A stretch of DNA of 49,146 nt from Betaproteobacteria bacterium (GCA_020346185.1 CP070775.1:2672965-2722110), one strand, 5' to 3'; numbered from the stretch's first letter, positions 18,807 through 28,009 are shown. Made by a program: numbers and translations. The notes: generated by a model from the letters alone, not told the origin.

Positions 18807-18887
18807 TTTAAGAGTTCTCCTGATATGGTTAAGATGATTCGATGTCCGAAACGACTTCAGCGGCAGTTCCAGGTGAAGTCGACAGCA

Positions 18888-18904
18888 ATTAGACTTACTC
18901 TAAT
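18888..18904 (-). promoter_or_regulatory. Operator-like inverted repeat 1 (ATTAGA-N5-TCTAAT)
   Basis: Perfect six-bp arms ATTAGA and TCTAAT flank five bases. It lies just downstream of the predicted transcription start of the rubrerythrin gene. The half-site is the same as in the repeat at 18918-18932, and the two centres are 29 bp apart, so both are likely bound by one regulator. The sequence does not match OxyR, Fnr, Fur, PerR or IscR consensus sites that I know. Confidence 0.6.
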
Positions 18905-18916
18905 CTGGGACGAGAG

Positions 18917-18944
18917 TTTAGACCGGCTCTAAGTCTCCTGTCAA
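18917..18944 (-). promoter_or_regulatory. Rubrerythrin promoter with overlapping inverted repeat 2 (TTAGA-N5-TCTAA, 18918-18932)
   Basis: On the minus strand a perfect -35 TTGACA (18944-18939) is followed after 16 bases by TCTAAA (18922-18917), four of six to the -10 consensus. The inverted repeat TTAGA-N5-TCTAA at 18918-18932 covers the -10 and the spacer, a typical repressor position. Start near 18910 gives a leader of about 100 bases. The gap from here to 19349 shows no further feature that I can identify. Confidence 0.55.
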
Positions 18945-19349
18945 TCACCGCAAGAAGCAAGCGCTCACTTTCACCAAGTTCTCTATTTTCAGAAACTGCA
19001 GTGCAAACTGCCATGACCGCCAAGCGCTTTTTCCGAAACCAGCATACGGGCGCGCAATTTGCTCGAGAGATATCACTAGCTGACCGCTCAAGGCACGGCA
19101 AACAGGCTCGCTGTAGTCAAACCAGAGGGCTCGAGACAGCCGGCCTAGCACGCCAGTTTGTCACCGAGGCGGAGCCGCAATCTCAGTTGCCTAGGTACAT
19201 TTGTTGCGGACGGTAGGCTATTTGCAATCCTGACCTGAATTAGAAGAGCGAATCACTTGGGAACCGAGGCCCGACACCGCAATAGCTCATCGGCCATCAA
19301 TGCCCGCTTGCCACACAGCCGGCCATTTTCGGCCTAAGAATGCGCCCGG

Positions 19350-20468
19350 ATGATAAAACTAGACACCACCGCCAATAATGAACCTGACCAGGAGGAGCTG
19401 AAAGGTTTCTCGCGCACAATCGCAGAGATCGAATGGCTGCTTCTCGTGCTGGTGATGGCGTACTTGGTTGCCGTGGGGCCCGAGGGCGAGGACGGCACTG
19501 CCATCTACATGGCGTTGTTTTTCATGGGCGCCTTCATCCTCGCGTTGCACTACGTGCACTTCTACAAAAAGGAGACGCTGACCAAGTTGGCGATCGAGAC
19601 GTGGGTCATGATCCTATTCACGACCTGGGTAACCTGGTACTCGGGCCAAATTAACAGCCCTTTGTTAAACCTCTATTTGTTGCCAATCATTGCCAGCGCA
19701 CTGATTCTGGGCAAGCTGATGACCAGTTTCGAGACTCTGATAGTGATCGGTTGTTACCTGGTGATGGCACATGAAAGGGGCCAGAACGGTATTGACTCCA
19801 TCGCCTATTGGGGAAAGATGCTCGCGCTGATTGCGCCCGTGGTGCTGGTGGCCTACATCACCACCATGCTTCGCGCGGACATTCGCTATGCAGTAGCCAG
19901 GATTAGACGCATATCGGACACAGATGAACTTACCGGCGTGTACAACATGCGCGCGTTCTCTGCCATCCTGCGACGGGCCTTCCAACAATCGGTCCGGCAC
20001 AATCATCCTCTGTCGGTTGTGATGCTCGACTCGGACAACCTCAAGGTAATCAACGACACGCACGGACACGAAGCGGGCAACCGACTGCTCCAACACGTGA
20101 TTCGAAAGGTCAGCGAGGAACTGCGGCGTTCCGACACGATCGCACGGTACGGCGGCGATGAATTCACCATCCTTTTGCCCGAGACGAATCGCGGCGGCGC
20201 GTTGGAGACGGCAGAGCGCATCAGAAAGTCGATCGAGACTTCGCAGTTTGACGCCCGAGGTGCCAGAATCACCACCACCGTCAGCCTAGGCCTGGCAAGC
20301 TACCCGGAGGACGGGAGCAACATCGATATCCTCGTTGATAAAGCAGACAGAGCCCTGTACAAGGCCAAGCAAAGCGGTCGCAACCAAACAGCGACCTATG
20401 AAATCGACGACGATTCGGATGGTTCACCGCCGACGCGTCCTGGCCTGAAATACGCAACATCGTCATAG
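19350..20468 (+). CDS. Membrane-bound diguanylate cyclase (GGDEF)
   Basis: Makes cyclic di-GMP from two GTP. The protein has 372 residues. The first 25 are cytosolic and acidic; about six hydrophobic helices span residues 28-175 and resemble no named sensor domain that I can recognise. The GGDEF domain follows at about 185-350, with DELTGVYNMRAF, VVMLDSDNLKVINDTHGHEAGN and the intact active site RYGGDEFTILL. RRSD stands exactly five residues before GGDEF, so the inhibitory I-site (RxxD) is present and product feedback is expected. The last 25 residues are disordered. Its 3' end overlaps the convergent DUF3025 gene by 73 bases. It is divergent from the rubrerythrin cluster. Confidence 0.93.
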   Translation: MIKLDTTANNEPDQEELKGFSRTIAEIEWLLLVLVMAYLVAVGPEGEDGTAIYMALFFMGAFILALHYVHFYKKETLTKLAIETWVMILFTTWVTWYSGQINSPLLNLYLLPIIASALILGKLMTSFETLIVIGCYLVMAHERGQNGIDSIAYWGKMLALIAPVVLVAYITTMLRADIRYAVARIRRISDTDELTGVYNMRAFSAILRRAFQQSVRHNHPLSVVMLDSDNLKVINDTHGHEAGNRLLQHVIRKVSEELRRSDTIARYGGDEFTILLPETNRGGALETAERIRKSIETSQFDARGARITTTVSLGLASYPEDGSNIDILVDKADRALYKAKQSGRNQTATYEIDDDSDGSPPTRPGLKYATSS

Positions 20469-21268
20469 AAAGTCGCTTCCTTGTTCTGCGGCCACCAGCC
20501 CGGGACCCCCAGTACAGGCAGCGGTGAAAAGGCTTTGCCGTGCGCCAGATGATTTACATCGCAAACGTAATCGGCCACGCGCGTGTCGGCGGCTTTAGTC
20601 AGCGCGGCACCCCGCCTTGTCAGCGTTGCACCCGGCACAAGCAACAGGATCGACTTGGCGGTCATGCCGACAAATGGGTCTAGCGCCTTCTCGTACATCG
20701 CGTGGCCGAAAAGCAGAAAACACATTTCAGCCTGCACCGCGTGGCGATGCGTCCAGAACAACTCCTTCCAGCGAAACGCGCGCAGTAGTTCCAGTAAATG
20801 CGCATTGCTGGACAGCACCACCATGCCGTCTTCGTCAAACAATGTCAGTGCATCGCCGGCCGGCGAGCGATGTCGGTTCCTCTGCTCCTGCAGCAAAGAA
20901 AAATGACGTGCATTGATCACCGCCTTGGCCTTGGGAAAGGTCATCCAAACCAACGCGTTAAATAAGTCGTGCCAGCTCTGCGGGCGCACCATCACTTCTC
21001 CGGATAGATACGCTCTCGGTTCAAATCCTTGCTCAAAAGAAACTGGTTTACTTGTCTGCGGTACGAAGCGGATACGCTTACCGTTTGAATTGACGACACG
21101 ATTGCCGAACTCGTCGAGCAGAGCGTTCAACGCGCCTACGTCCGGCCAAACCGTCGCCGGCAATCGACTTGCAATACTGGCGAAAGGCGCAAACATCGGC
21201 GATTGAGTGATCCGCTCTTTAGTCCATTCGCGCCGCTTCAAAGCAGGCCTCATTTGATCGGTTACCAT
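20396..21268 (-). CDS. DUF3025 domain-containing protein
   Basis: Protein of 290 residues of the DUF3025 family, with no known function. Typical blocks are visible: SPMFAPFASI, LNALLDEFGNRV, PRAYLSGEVMVRPQSWHDLFNALVW, FPKAKAVINARHF, and FLLFGHAMYEKALDPFVGMTAK. No signal peptide or long membrane helix is seen, so it is likely cytosolic. I start at the ATG at 21268, the second possible start being 21253; neither has a good ribosome site. It is divergent from the FAD oxidoreductase across 48 bases, and its C-terminus overlaps the end of the diguanylate cyclase gene on the other strand. Confidence 0.85.
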   Translation of the reverse strand: MVTDQMRPALKRREWTKERITQSPMFAPFASIASRLPATVWPDVGALNALLDEFGNRVVNSNGKRIRFVPQTSKPVSFEQGFEPRAYLSGEVMVRPQSWHDLFNALVWMTFPKAKAVINARHFSLLQEQRNRHRSPAGDALTLFDEDGMVVLSSNAHLLELLRAFRWKELFWTHRHAVQAEMCFLLFGHAMYEKALDPFVGMTAKSILLLVPGATLTRRGAALTKAADTRVADYVCDVNHLAHGKAFSPLPVLGVPGWWPQNKEATFYDDVAYFRPGRVGGEPSESSSIS

Positions 21269-21316
21269 TAAGCGCTGATTGTGCCCAACTGAATTGGCTT
21301 CGCAGGAAAACGCGCT

Positions 21317-22417
21317 GTGAGTGAAAGAATCGACTGTGCCGTCATCGGCGCCGGCGTCGTCGGCCTCGCCGTTGCCCGTGAGCTCGCGCTTGCCGGACGT
21401 GAGGTGATCATACTGGAAGCCGAAGAGGCGATCGGCACGCACACCAGCTCGCGCAACTCCGAGGTGATACACGCCGGTATCTACTATCCGACAAATTCAC
21501 TCAAAGCGCGTTTCTGCGTTGAAGGCAAACAGCTACTCTATGCCTACTGCCGCGAGCGGGCGATTCCTCATCGGCAAACCGGCAAGGTCATCGTTGCCGC
21601 CGACGATTCCGAGCTTGATGCGGTCGGCAGTTACATCGACAAAGCCAAGGAAAATGGTGTTGATGATCTGCGCTGGTTGTCGGCGCAGGAACTGGCCGAA
21701 ATGGAACCGGTTCTGAGCTGCGTTGCAGGCGTCTTTTCCCCCTCCACCGGCATTATCGACAGCCATGCCCTGATGCTCAGCCTGCAGGGTGACGCGGAGA
21801 ACGCCGGCGCCATGGTGGTGTTCAAAAGCCCCGTCGAATCAGGGTGCATCACCGATGACGGCATTGAACTGGAAGTCGGTGGTGCCGAGCCGATGTCCAT
21901 AGTCTGCAACACCGTCGTCAATTCTGCCGGCTTGAACGCACCGCATGTCGCGCGCCTGATCAACGGGCTCCCCGCAGATTCGATTCCGCAAGCCTACTTT
22001 GCCAAGGCACACTACTACGCCTTATCAGGCAAGTCGCCGTTCAACCACCTCGTCTACCCGGTGGCACATACGGCGTTTCTCGGTGTTCACGTCACACTCG
22101 ATATGGGTGGGCAGGCACGCTTTGGTCCGGATCTCGCCTGGATTGACAGCATCGATTACAGCTTCGATCCGGCGCGTGAACCACTGTTCTACGAAGCAAT
22201 CCGCCGTTACTACCCCGACCTGCAGAATGGGCAGTTGCAGCCCGGCTATACCGGCATCCGTCCGAAAATCTCCGGACCAAAAGAAGCAGCAGCCGATTTT
22301 CGTATTGACGGTCCCGCCGATCACGGTGTCGCGGGGCTGGTCAACTTGTTTGGTATCGAATCGCCAGGCCTAACGTCGTGTCTTGCGATCGCCAGGCACG
22401 TCGAGAGTTTGTTGTAA
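21317..22417 (+). CDS. FAD-dependent oxidoreductase of the DAO family (L-2-hydroxyglutarate oxidase-like)
   Basis: Protein of 366 residues from a GTG start with AGGA upstream. The N-terminal dinucleotide-binding motif is VIGAGVVGLAVARELALAG, ending with ILEAE, followed by THTSSRNSEVIHAGIYYP, the hallmark block of L-2-hydroxyglutarate oxidase/dehydrogenase and close relatives (SSRNSGVIHAGIYY). The C-terminal FAD contact is GYTGIRPKISGP and NLFGIESPGLTSCLAIA. It probably oxidises an L-2-hydroxy acid and passes electrons to oxygen or quinone; the substrate is not proven by sequence. Confidence 0.88.
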   Translation: MSERIDCAVIGAGVVGLAVARELALAGREVIILEAEEAIGTHTSSRNSEVIHAGIYYPTNSLKARFCVEGKQLLYAYCRERAIPHRQTGKVIVAADDSELDAVGSYIDKAKENGVDDLRWLSAQELAEMEPVLSCVAGVFSPSTGIIDSHALMLSLQGDAENAGAMVVFKSPVESGCITDDGIELEVGGAEPMSIVCNTVVNSAGLNAPHVARLINGLPADSIPQAYFAKAHYYALSGKSPFNHLVYPVAHTAFLGVHVTLDMGGQARFGPDLAWIDSIDYSFDPAREPLFYEAIRRYYPDLQNGQLQPGYTGIRPKISGPKEAAADFRIDGPADHGVAGLVNLFGIESPGLTSCLAIARHVESLL

Positions 22418-22563
22418 CCCGTGCCCAGCGCGGGCTCGATACACAAGTATTCAGGCCTGGCCCCGACTTTCGCGCCTTACCCCTTTCTGAACCGCAAAGT
22501 AACGCAGGAGCGACAGGAGAATTCGGCGCGGGTTGTCTGAGTCCGCGCAAGCTTTAACAGTTT

Positions 22564-22690
22564 GTTGAAAAAGCTACTGCGCACTTCGATTGCGGCGTCG
22601 CGTGCTCGCTTACTCCTCGCCTATCTACTTGATATGTCTCGTCGTGCTCTGCGCGGCTCCTTGCACTCGAATCGCTCGCTACGGTTTTTG
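22564..22690 (+). repeat. Dispersed repeat, copy A
   Basis: One of three copies in this window. Shared blocks, in order, are AAAAAGCTACTGCGC, GTGCTCGCTT, CCTCGCCTATCTACTTGAT, CGGCTCCTTGCACTCGA and TCGCTACG followed by a T run. Compare copy B (28053-28247) and copy C (31950-32086, opposite strand). All lie between genes. The short peptide encoded by chance (LKKLLRTSIAASRARL) recurs in copy B, which shows that the likeness is in the DNA rather than in a gene. Confidence 0.8.
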
Positions 22691-22945
22691 GATAAACTGT
22701 TACGCGCGGGCGAGTTCCACAGCCGCCTGTCGCTTCGAGTAACGCAGGGCACCCCGATGGGGCGGTTCAGTGGGGCGGCCTTCTTTGGCCTACTTTTCTT
22801 GGCCGCGCAAGAAAACGCAGTTTCAGTGCAGACTCACCTGGCTTCAGCCAGGTTATGCCGGAACTAAAGGTAGGTAGCCGCCGGGCTGCCCCCGGCAAAT
22901 CAGAACGACGAGGGCTAACTGCAAAGCTAACGATCTTTTAAACTA
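22691..22945. other. Intergenic repeat-like sequence without a gene
   Basis: This stretch reads like degenerate repeat, including GGGCGGCCTTCTTTGGCC and CTTGGCCGCGCAAGAAAA, a type often seen between proteobacterial genes. CACCTGGCTTCAGCCAGGTTATG at 22838-22860 contains the short stem CCTGGCT/AGCCAGG, and a second short stem, GCCGCCGGGCTGCCCCCGGC, lies near 22877-22896. No protein or RNA family is recognised. Confidence 0.4.
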
Positions 22946-23032
22946 GGGTCAGCTCAGACTCGATTTTTCTAACTACCCCGCCTCAAGCATCAATCATTTG
23001 AGTACCTGCAATGAAAAATCGAGTCTGACCCC
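22946..23032. repeat. Inverted repeat with GGGTCAG ends (MITE/REP-like remnant)
   Basis: AGACTCGATTTTTC at 22956-22969 and its exact reverse complement GAAAAATCGAGTCT at 23013-23026 flank 43 bases. Outside the arms lie GGGTCAG (22946-22952) and CTGACCCC. Ends of this GGGTCAGA...AATTTTT type are common in proteobacterial intergenic palindromes linked to REP-associated transposases. No transposase is present here. Confidence 0.7.
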
Positions 23033-23094
23033 GAACGCGCCTTCGTGTCGTTCGGACGTTCTGGCCAACTAGGTCTGGCGCCATAATAAGGCCA

Positions 23095-25302
23095 CTATTT
23101 GACCCACCCCAACACGTCACGGATCACCGACCATCGCGGCGGCTGCACATGCCCGGTCTTGCCCCGGACCCAGTAGTCGTAGACCTCGTCGATGTAGCCG
23201 CTCGACTTCTCGATTTGGAGCCATTCATTGATTGCACAAAGCATAGAGGGATTGTCAGGCGCGACCAGATACGCAACTGGTAGCTGTACCACCGGCCGCG
23301 GGACGACGACGGTGAAGCGCGGATAGAGGACAGTCCAGGCTGCGCCTTCTTCCGCCGCGTCGAGGAAGGCATCCGCCCCTGCCCCATCGGTTTCGAAATA
23401 TCGGCTCTGCTCCTCAAGTGATGAGAGACGACGGGCGTTGGCTTGCGGGATACGCTTGCCGATTTCGCCTCCCAAACTCTGAAAAACCGGAAAGGCGACA
23501 GTGATCTCGCCCTGAGCCCTGACCGCTCGCCAGGTCGCAAAGTCGTCACGCCGATGAGTTGGCACGATGAAAGCGAGGGTAATCGTATCGAACGGATCAG
23601 TATGGGCCGCCACGTCCGCTCTTTCCAGATCCAACGCGAGGGAGTTGAATAGTACGTCGCAGTAACCCGAAAGCAAGTCGTCTCGCATCCGAGTAGGCAA
23701 AAACTCGAGTTGCAAGCCCAGGCGAGCAGCAAACCTGTGCGCCATCTCGATGTCGAATCCAACCAACTCGCCGTCAGCATTGAAGAAAACCAGTGGGTAG
23801 TTTCCATCCCTGTAACAAACGCGCAGGACACCGCTGTCGCGAATTTCAGCAAGCGATCGCGGGCCGGAGGTCTCGGCTACAGGCGACGGCGTCGGCGCCA
23901 CTCTGTGGACTACCGATGGCTCGGTTTCGCGCAAGTTTTGCAGGCCCTTGAGCATCTGGTCCTTGGTGTAGGGCACGACGACCACGTACGTGTAGAAAGT
24001 TCGCACGCCGATAAGGACTGCAACTACCAAGAGAGCGCCCACAATTACGAGCCGCAGCAACTGCCAGGGGCGAATGCGCACCAGGTTACCCAGGGCATAA
24101 GTGCAAATCAACGCGATGGTCGCATAGTGCATGACGGATACAAGAGTCCCGAAACGGCTGACGATCACGTCGGTCGACACGAAGAGTCGGAAAAGGTCGC
24201 GGGGCAACTCGGCCAGGACCAGAGTGAACAGGATCGCCAGTGCTTTGCCGCCGAACAGACTGGCGAATCCCCCGGAGATCACCGACACGTAGGCCTGCGT
24301 CGCTACCGGCGATCCGATGTAGCAGCCAGCGAAAAGCACGAAGCCCAGCGAAAGAATGGCCCCGATGGTTGGAAAGCTGAAAAAAGTTGGGATTAGCACG
24401 TCGACCGAGGACATCACCTCTTCCTGCTCTGCGACGCCCGGGCGCGTGCTGGCCTCGGCGATTAGCTCCTTGCAGAGCTTGGCCAGCATCGGTAGTACGA
24501 CGAGAGTACTGCCGGTCGCGAAGGCTGTGATCAGCGGCGTTCGCAACCGCCGGATAATGTCTTTGTGACCCAGCGACGTCAGGCAAGACACCAAGCCCGG
24601 CAGGATCCACAGGCCGAGGACCGTCAACATTGCTACCGCAACGACGACATAGACTTGCAGTCAGGCCAGATCGTTAAAGCTGATGGTGCCTGTAGCGTTC
24701 GCGATCAGCGCAAACACGCCAATGGGCGCAAGCTTGGCGACGAAGCCGGTAATCTTCGACAGGATCTCACCCAGCAGTGAAAGGGGCTCAATCAGAATCT
24801 CCTTGTTCTTCACGCCCGTCAGTGCTGGCCCGATCATGATGCTAAAGACAACAACTGCTGGAACGATGCCGTTTGCCAATGAAAAGAACGGGTTGAAGGG
24901 AATGTAGAGCTGCAGAAAGTCCGAGGCCGCGACCGTTTCGATCGAACTCTTATCGAAGAGAGACCGCGACGGCCAGTCGGGGTAGGAGAGTGGCAGGACC
25001 AGGACTAGGCTGATGGCAATTGCCCAAAGTAGTAAGAGTATGCCTCCGGCCTTCACGGCGAGCTTCCTAACCTCGTCGTAATCGACGCGTCCAAGCCCGG
25101 TAACAAGGGCCACGCCGATGTAAGGCAGGACCGTGATCTGGAGCAACATAATGAAAGCGTCTCCGACCATCTTGAGCGGGGAGACAATTTCGCCAAAGAA
25201 CAATCCAGTCACCGCGCCGAGCACTAGCGCCGAAAGAACCTGAGTGGCAAGCGAGACCCGGGGGCCCTTACGAGTCTGCGCAGATGTTTCTTTACTTTGT
25301 GG
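23095..25302 (-). pseudogene. DAACS-type symporter fused to a solute-binding domain, broken by in-frame TGA and lost start
   Basis: One minus-strand frame encodes about 735 residues of a sodium/proton:dicarboxylate (DAACS) symporter joined to a C-terminal periplasmic binding domain (SBP_bac_3). The symporter part starts VSLATQVLSALVLGAVTGLF and contains FNPFFSLANGIVPAVVVFS and PTFFSFPTIGAILSLGF. The binding domain starts near RDSGVLRVCYRDGNYPLVF and ends VYDYWVRGK. The frame is cut at 24663-24661 by a single TGA between NDLA and LQVYVVV; the family normally has Arg there (DLARLQVY), so CGA to TGA is the simplest change. No ATG, GTG or TTG lies in frame at the expected N-terminus; the first is the GTG at 25224, inside the first membrane helix. 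Two lesions make a pseudogene likely. Fusions of this type are known; the substrate is unknown. Confidence 0.8.
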
Positions 25303-25639
25303 CCATCACCCTTCGCTTTATTCTGTTCTGCGCTGTATTCACATCCAATGTGCTCTGGCCGAGTAACGTGCAGTACACGATGGTTGCATACGCGTGTGAG
25401 GACTGGGACCCCTCAACAGCACAGGACTGTCCCAGCAAGGCTTATGGTCAGCTTACACTGTGCGCGCGCTATTTGAGTACTCAACCGGGGACGCCCGAAG
25501 ACTTCATTGGGTCAAAGTCAGAACAATGGTATTCAAACAACATAACAATGGGGTCAGAGAGCAAATGGGGTTGGGCCCGTATATTTGAACATTCATACGG
25601 GCGTACGAATCATCACCGTCAGCCCCTACGAAACAAAGG
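25303..25639. other. Gap without a recognisable gene
   Basis: No coding region is supported on either strand. The only resemblance is a lone GGGGTCAGAG at 25552-25561, similar to the ends of the inverted repeat at 22946-23032. It separates the broken symporter from the large molybdenum hydroxylase gene. Confidence 0.4.
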
Positions 25640-25669
25640 AGCCCCGAATGATCGGGGCTTTCTTGTTTC
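25640..25669. terminator. Stem-loop terminator downstream of the CoxL-like gene
   Basis: AGCCCCGA and TCGGGGCT form a perfect eight-bp stem around ATGA. T-rich sequence follows on both sides (TTCTTGTTT on plus, CCTTTGTTT on minus). It lies 43 bases after the minus-strand stop at 25703, so it most likely ends that transcript and may work in both directions. Confidence 0.7.
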
Positions 25670-25702
25670 AAGCACGCTCGACAATTCAATCAGCCAACAC
25701 AC

Positions 25703-28009
25703 TCACGCCGCTTTCTTTGCACTCCTGATCGCCTGCCAGACTTTTTCCGACGTCGCCGGCATCTCAATGGTGGTCACGCCGAGTGGGCGTAGCGCATCGA
25801 GCACTGCGTTGATCACGGTTGGTGTGCCGCCAACGGTACCCAATTCGCCAACACCTTTGGCACCAAGCGGATTGATCTTGCACGGCGTCGTTTCGTCCGT
25901 GTTGGTGTCGATGTCGCACAGATCATCCGCCCGCGGCACGCAGTAATCGAGCAGTGAACCATTGAGCAACTGCCCCGAGTCCGGGTCATAGCAAGTGTCC
26001 TCCAACAGCGCCTGGCCAACTGCCTGCGCGATACCGCCATGCACCTGCCCAGCGACGATCATCGGATTGATCACGCGGCCAACGTCATCCATCGTGGTGT
26101 AGCGTACGATTTCGGTGACACCAGTCTCGGGGTCAACCTCGACTTCGCAGACGTGACAGCTGTTCGGCCAGGACGGGCCATCGACCGTTTGCGTGGTCTG
26201 GATGGCGATGCGTTTTTCCGGTTGCTTGCCGGCCAGTTCAAAAAGATCGATTGCGAGGTCGGTCCCGGCAACGGTGAAGCGTCCATCCTCGTACTTGATG
26301 TCAGACGCTGCCGCTTCCAGACTTTCCGCAGCCAGTTCCTTGCCTTTCTCGAGCGTTTCGTTGGATGCCGTCTGCATCGCCGAGCCACCGATGTACAGCG
26401 AGCGGCTACCCATGCTGCCAAGGCCCGTCGCTACGTCGCTGTCACCCTGGACGATCTCGATATGTTCGGGATCGAGATCGAGCGTTTCCGAGAGGATCTG
26501 GATGTAACTCGTTTCGATTCCTTGCCCCATTGCCTGCATTGCCGTGTAGACGCGAACCTTGCCGTCGGCTTCGACATGCAAATCAATGGTCTCTTCGTGC
26601 ACCACGCCGGTCCACTCCAGAAAAGTTGAAATCGCATGCCCACGCAACTTGCCGCGCGCTTCCGATTCTTTCTTGCGCTTGTCGTAACCCTTCCAGTCGG
26701 CCTGGTCGAGGATACGATCCAGCATGTGCGGGAAGTTGCCGCTGTCGAACTTCTCTCCCATTGGCGTCTTGTACGGCATCTGCCCGGGCTGGATCATGTT
26801 GCGCCGGCGCAGTTCGGAAGGATCAATTTTCATCTCCGCCGCTGCCTGATCCATCAAGCGCTCGATCAGGAAGATCATTTCCGGCCGCCCGGCGCCACGG
26901 TAGGCGCCCACGACGTTGGTATTAGTGAGATACGCGTTACCACGAAGGTGCAAGGCCGGAATATCGTAGACACCGGTAATGACTTTCGGACCGACGGCAA
27001 CGACGATAACGGCACCCGGACCATTTGCGTGTGCACCGATGCTGCCCTCGATTGCAACGCGCAGGCCGAGAATCTTGCCATCGGCGTCAAACGCCAGCTC
27101 AGCGCGGCTGCTCTGGTCACGACCGTGATTGCCGACCAGAAATTCCTCGCTTCGCGTTGCCCGCCAGTGCACCGGTTTCTTCAGTTTGCGAGCAGCATAG
27201 GCACACACACAGTCTTCGGGGTAGAGCTGGGTCTTCATGCCGAAACCGCCGCCGACGTCACCGACACGCACGCGTACTTGTTCTTTCGGAATCTTCAGAA
27301 CCGCATCGGCCAGTGTGTCCTTCAGGCCGGACGGATTCTGGCAACTGGTCCAGAGAATGACGCGACCGCTTTTCTCGTCAAAATCGCCGATGCTGCCGCG
27401 TGGTTCCATCGTCACCGGTACCAGTCTCTGGTTATGCAGTGACAGCTTGGTGACATGCTTGGCCTTCGCAAAGCCGGCATCGGTGTCGTCTTTGCTGCCG
27501 AACTCGGTCTGGGCCGCAATATTGCCCGGTGCGCCGGGCCAGATCTGCGGCGCATCCTTCGCCTTGGCCTGATCGATGGTGACGACCGCCGGCAGCTCCT
27601 CGTACTCAACCTGGACTTGCTCGGCGGCATCCTGTGCCTGCAATCGCGTCTCGGCAACGACTGCGGCAACCGCCTCCCCCACATGGCGAGCCGTATCCAC
27701 AGCCATCGGGTCATTCGGCGGGCCGTCCATCGGTTCGCCGTCGGCACGGACCAGGCCCGGACCGATCGGCAATGGGCCTATGCCATCGGCCTGCAGCTCA
27801 GCGCCGGTATACACGGCGAGCACGCCCGGCATCCCTTTCGCCGCCGCGGTGTGTATAGACACAATGCGCGCGTGGGCATGCGGCGAGCGAACGAATACAA
27901 CGTGGGTTTCCCCAGGCAGCGTCATGTCATCGACGTACTGCCCGGTTCCGAGAAGCAACCGCAGATCCTCGCGCCGAGTTATTGCCTGTCCTATTCCGTA
28001 CTTTGCCAT
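25703..28009 (-). CDS. Xanthine dehydrogenase/CO dehydrogenase-family molybdopterin-binding subunit (form II CoxL-like)
   Basis: Large, molybdenum-binding subunit of an aerobic hydroxylase, 768 residues from ATG 28009 with AGGA eight bases upstream. The aldehyde oxidase/xanthine dehydrogenase a/b hammerhead (about 15-125) has GTGQYVDDMTLPG and FVRSPHAHARI. The cofactor domains have GDVGGGFGMK (251-259), the active-site loop AYRGAGR (369-375) and the catalytic Glu in GAKGVGELGTVGG. AYRGAGR marks the form II group; true CO dehydrogenases have AYRCSFR with the Cu-binding Cys, absent here, so a CO substrate is unlikely. It is divergent from the small- and medium-subunit genes, with dispersed repeat B between them. 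Confidence 0.92.
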   Translation of the reverse strand: MAKYGIGQAITRREDLRLLLGTGQYVDDMTLPGETHVVFVRSPHAHARIVSIHTAAAKGMPGVLAVYTGAELQADGIGPLPIGPGLVRADGEPMDGPPNDPMAVDTARHVGEAVAAVVAETRLQAQDAAEQVQVEYEELPAVVTIDQAKAKDAPQIWPGAPGNIAAQTEFGSKDDTDAGFAKAKHVTKLSLHNQRLVPVTMEPRGSIGDFDEKSGRVILWTSCQNPSGLKDTLADAVLKIPKEQVRVRVGDVGGGFGMKTQLYPEDCVCAYAARKLKKPVHWRATRSEEFLVGNHGRDQSSRAELAFDADGKILGLRVAIEGSIGAHANGPGAVIVVAVGPKVITGVYDIPALHLRGNAYLTNTNVVGAYRGAGRPEMIFLIERLMDQAAAEMKIDPSELRRRNMIQPGQMPYKTPMGEKFDSGNFPHMLDRILDQADWKGYDKRKKESEARGKLRGHAISTFLEWTGVVHEETIDLHVEADGKVRVYTAMQAMGQGIETSYIQILSETLDLDPEHIEIVQGDSDVATGLGSMGSRSLYIGGSAMQTASNETLEKGKELAAESLEAAASDIKYEDGRFTVAGTDLAIDLFELAGKQPEKRIAIQTTQTVDGPSWPNSCHVCEVEVDPETGVTEIVRYTTMDDVGRVINPMIVAGQVHGGIAQAVGQALLEDTCYDPDSGQLLNGSLLDYCVPRADDLCDIDTNTDETTPCKINPLGAKGVGELGTVGGTPTVINAVLDALRPLGVTTIEMPATSEKVWQAIRSAKKAA

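Noticed and set aside
22840..22905. Cyclic di-GMP riboswitch-like sequence (AGGTAGGTAGC)
   Set aside because: Only a short piece resembles the GEMM 3' half; the conserved 5' half with GACGCAAAG is missing, and no suitable gene follows.
24661..24663. Selenocysteine codon in the transporter
   Set aside because: The position is normally Arg in the family, no SECIS-like hairpin was seen just downstream, and the gene also lacks a start codon.
26636..27442. 268-residue plus-strand open frame
   Set aside because: It lies wholly opposite the CoxL-like gene, which has full motif support on the minus strand.
25703..28009. True aerobic CO dehydrogenase (form I CoxL)
   Set aside because: The active-site loop is AYRGAGR and lacks the Cys of AYRCSFR needed for the Mo-Cu site.
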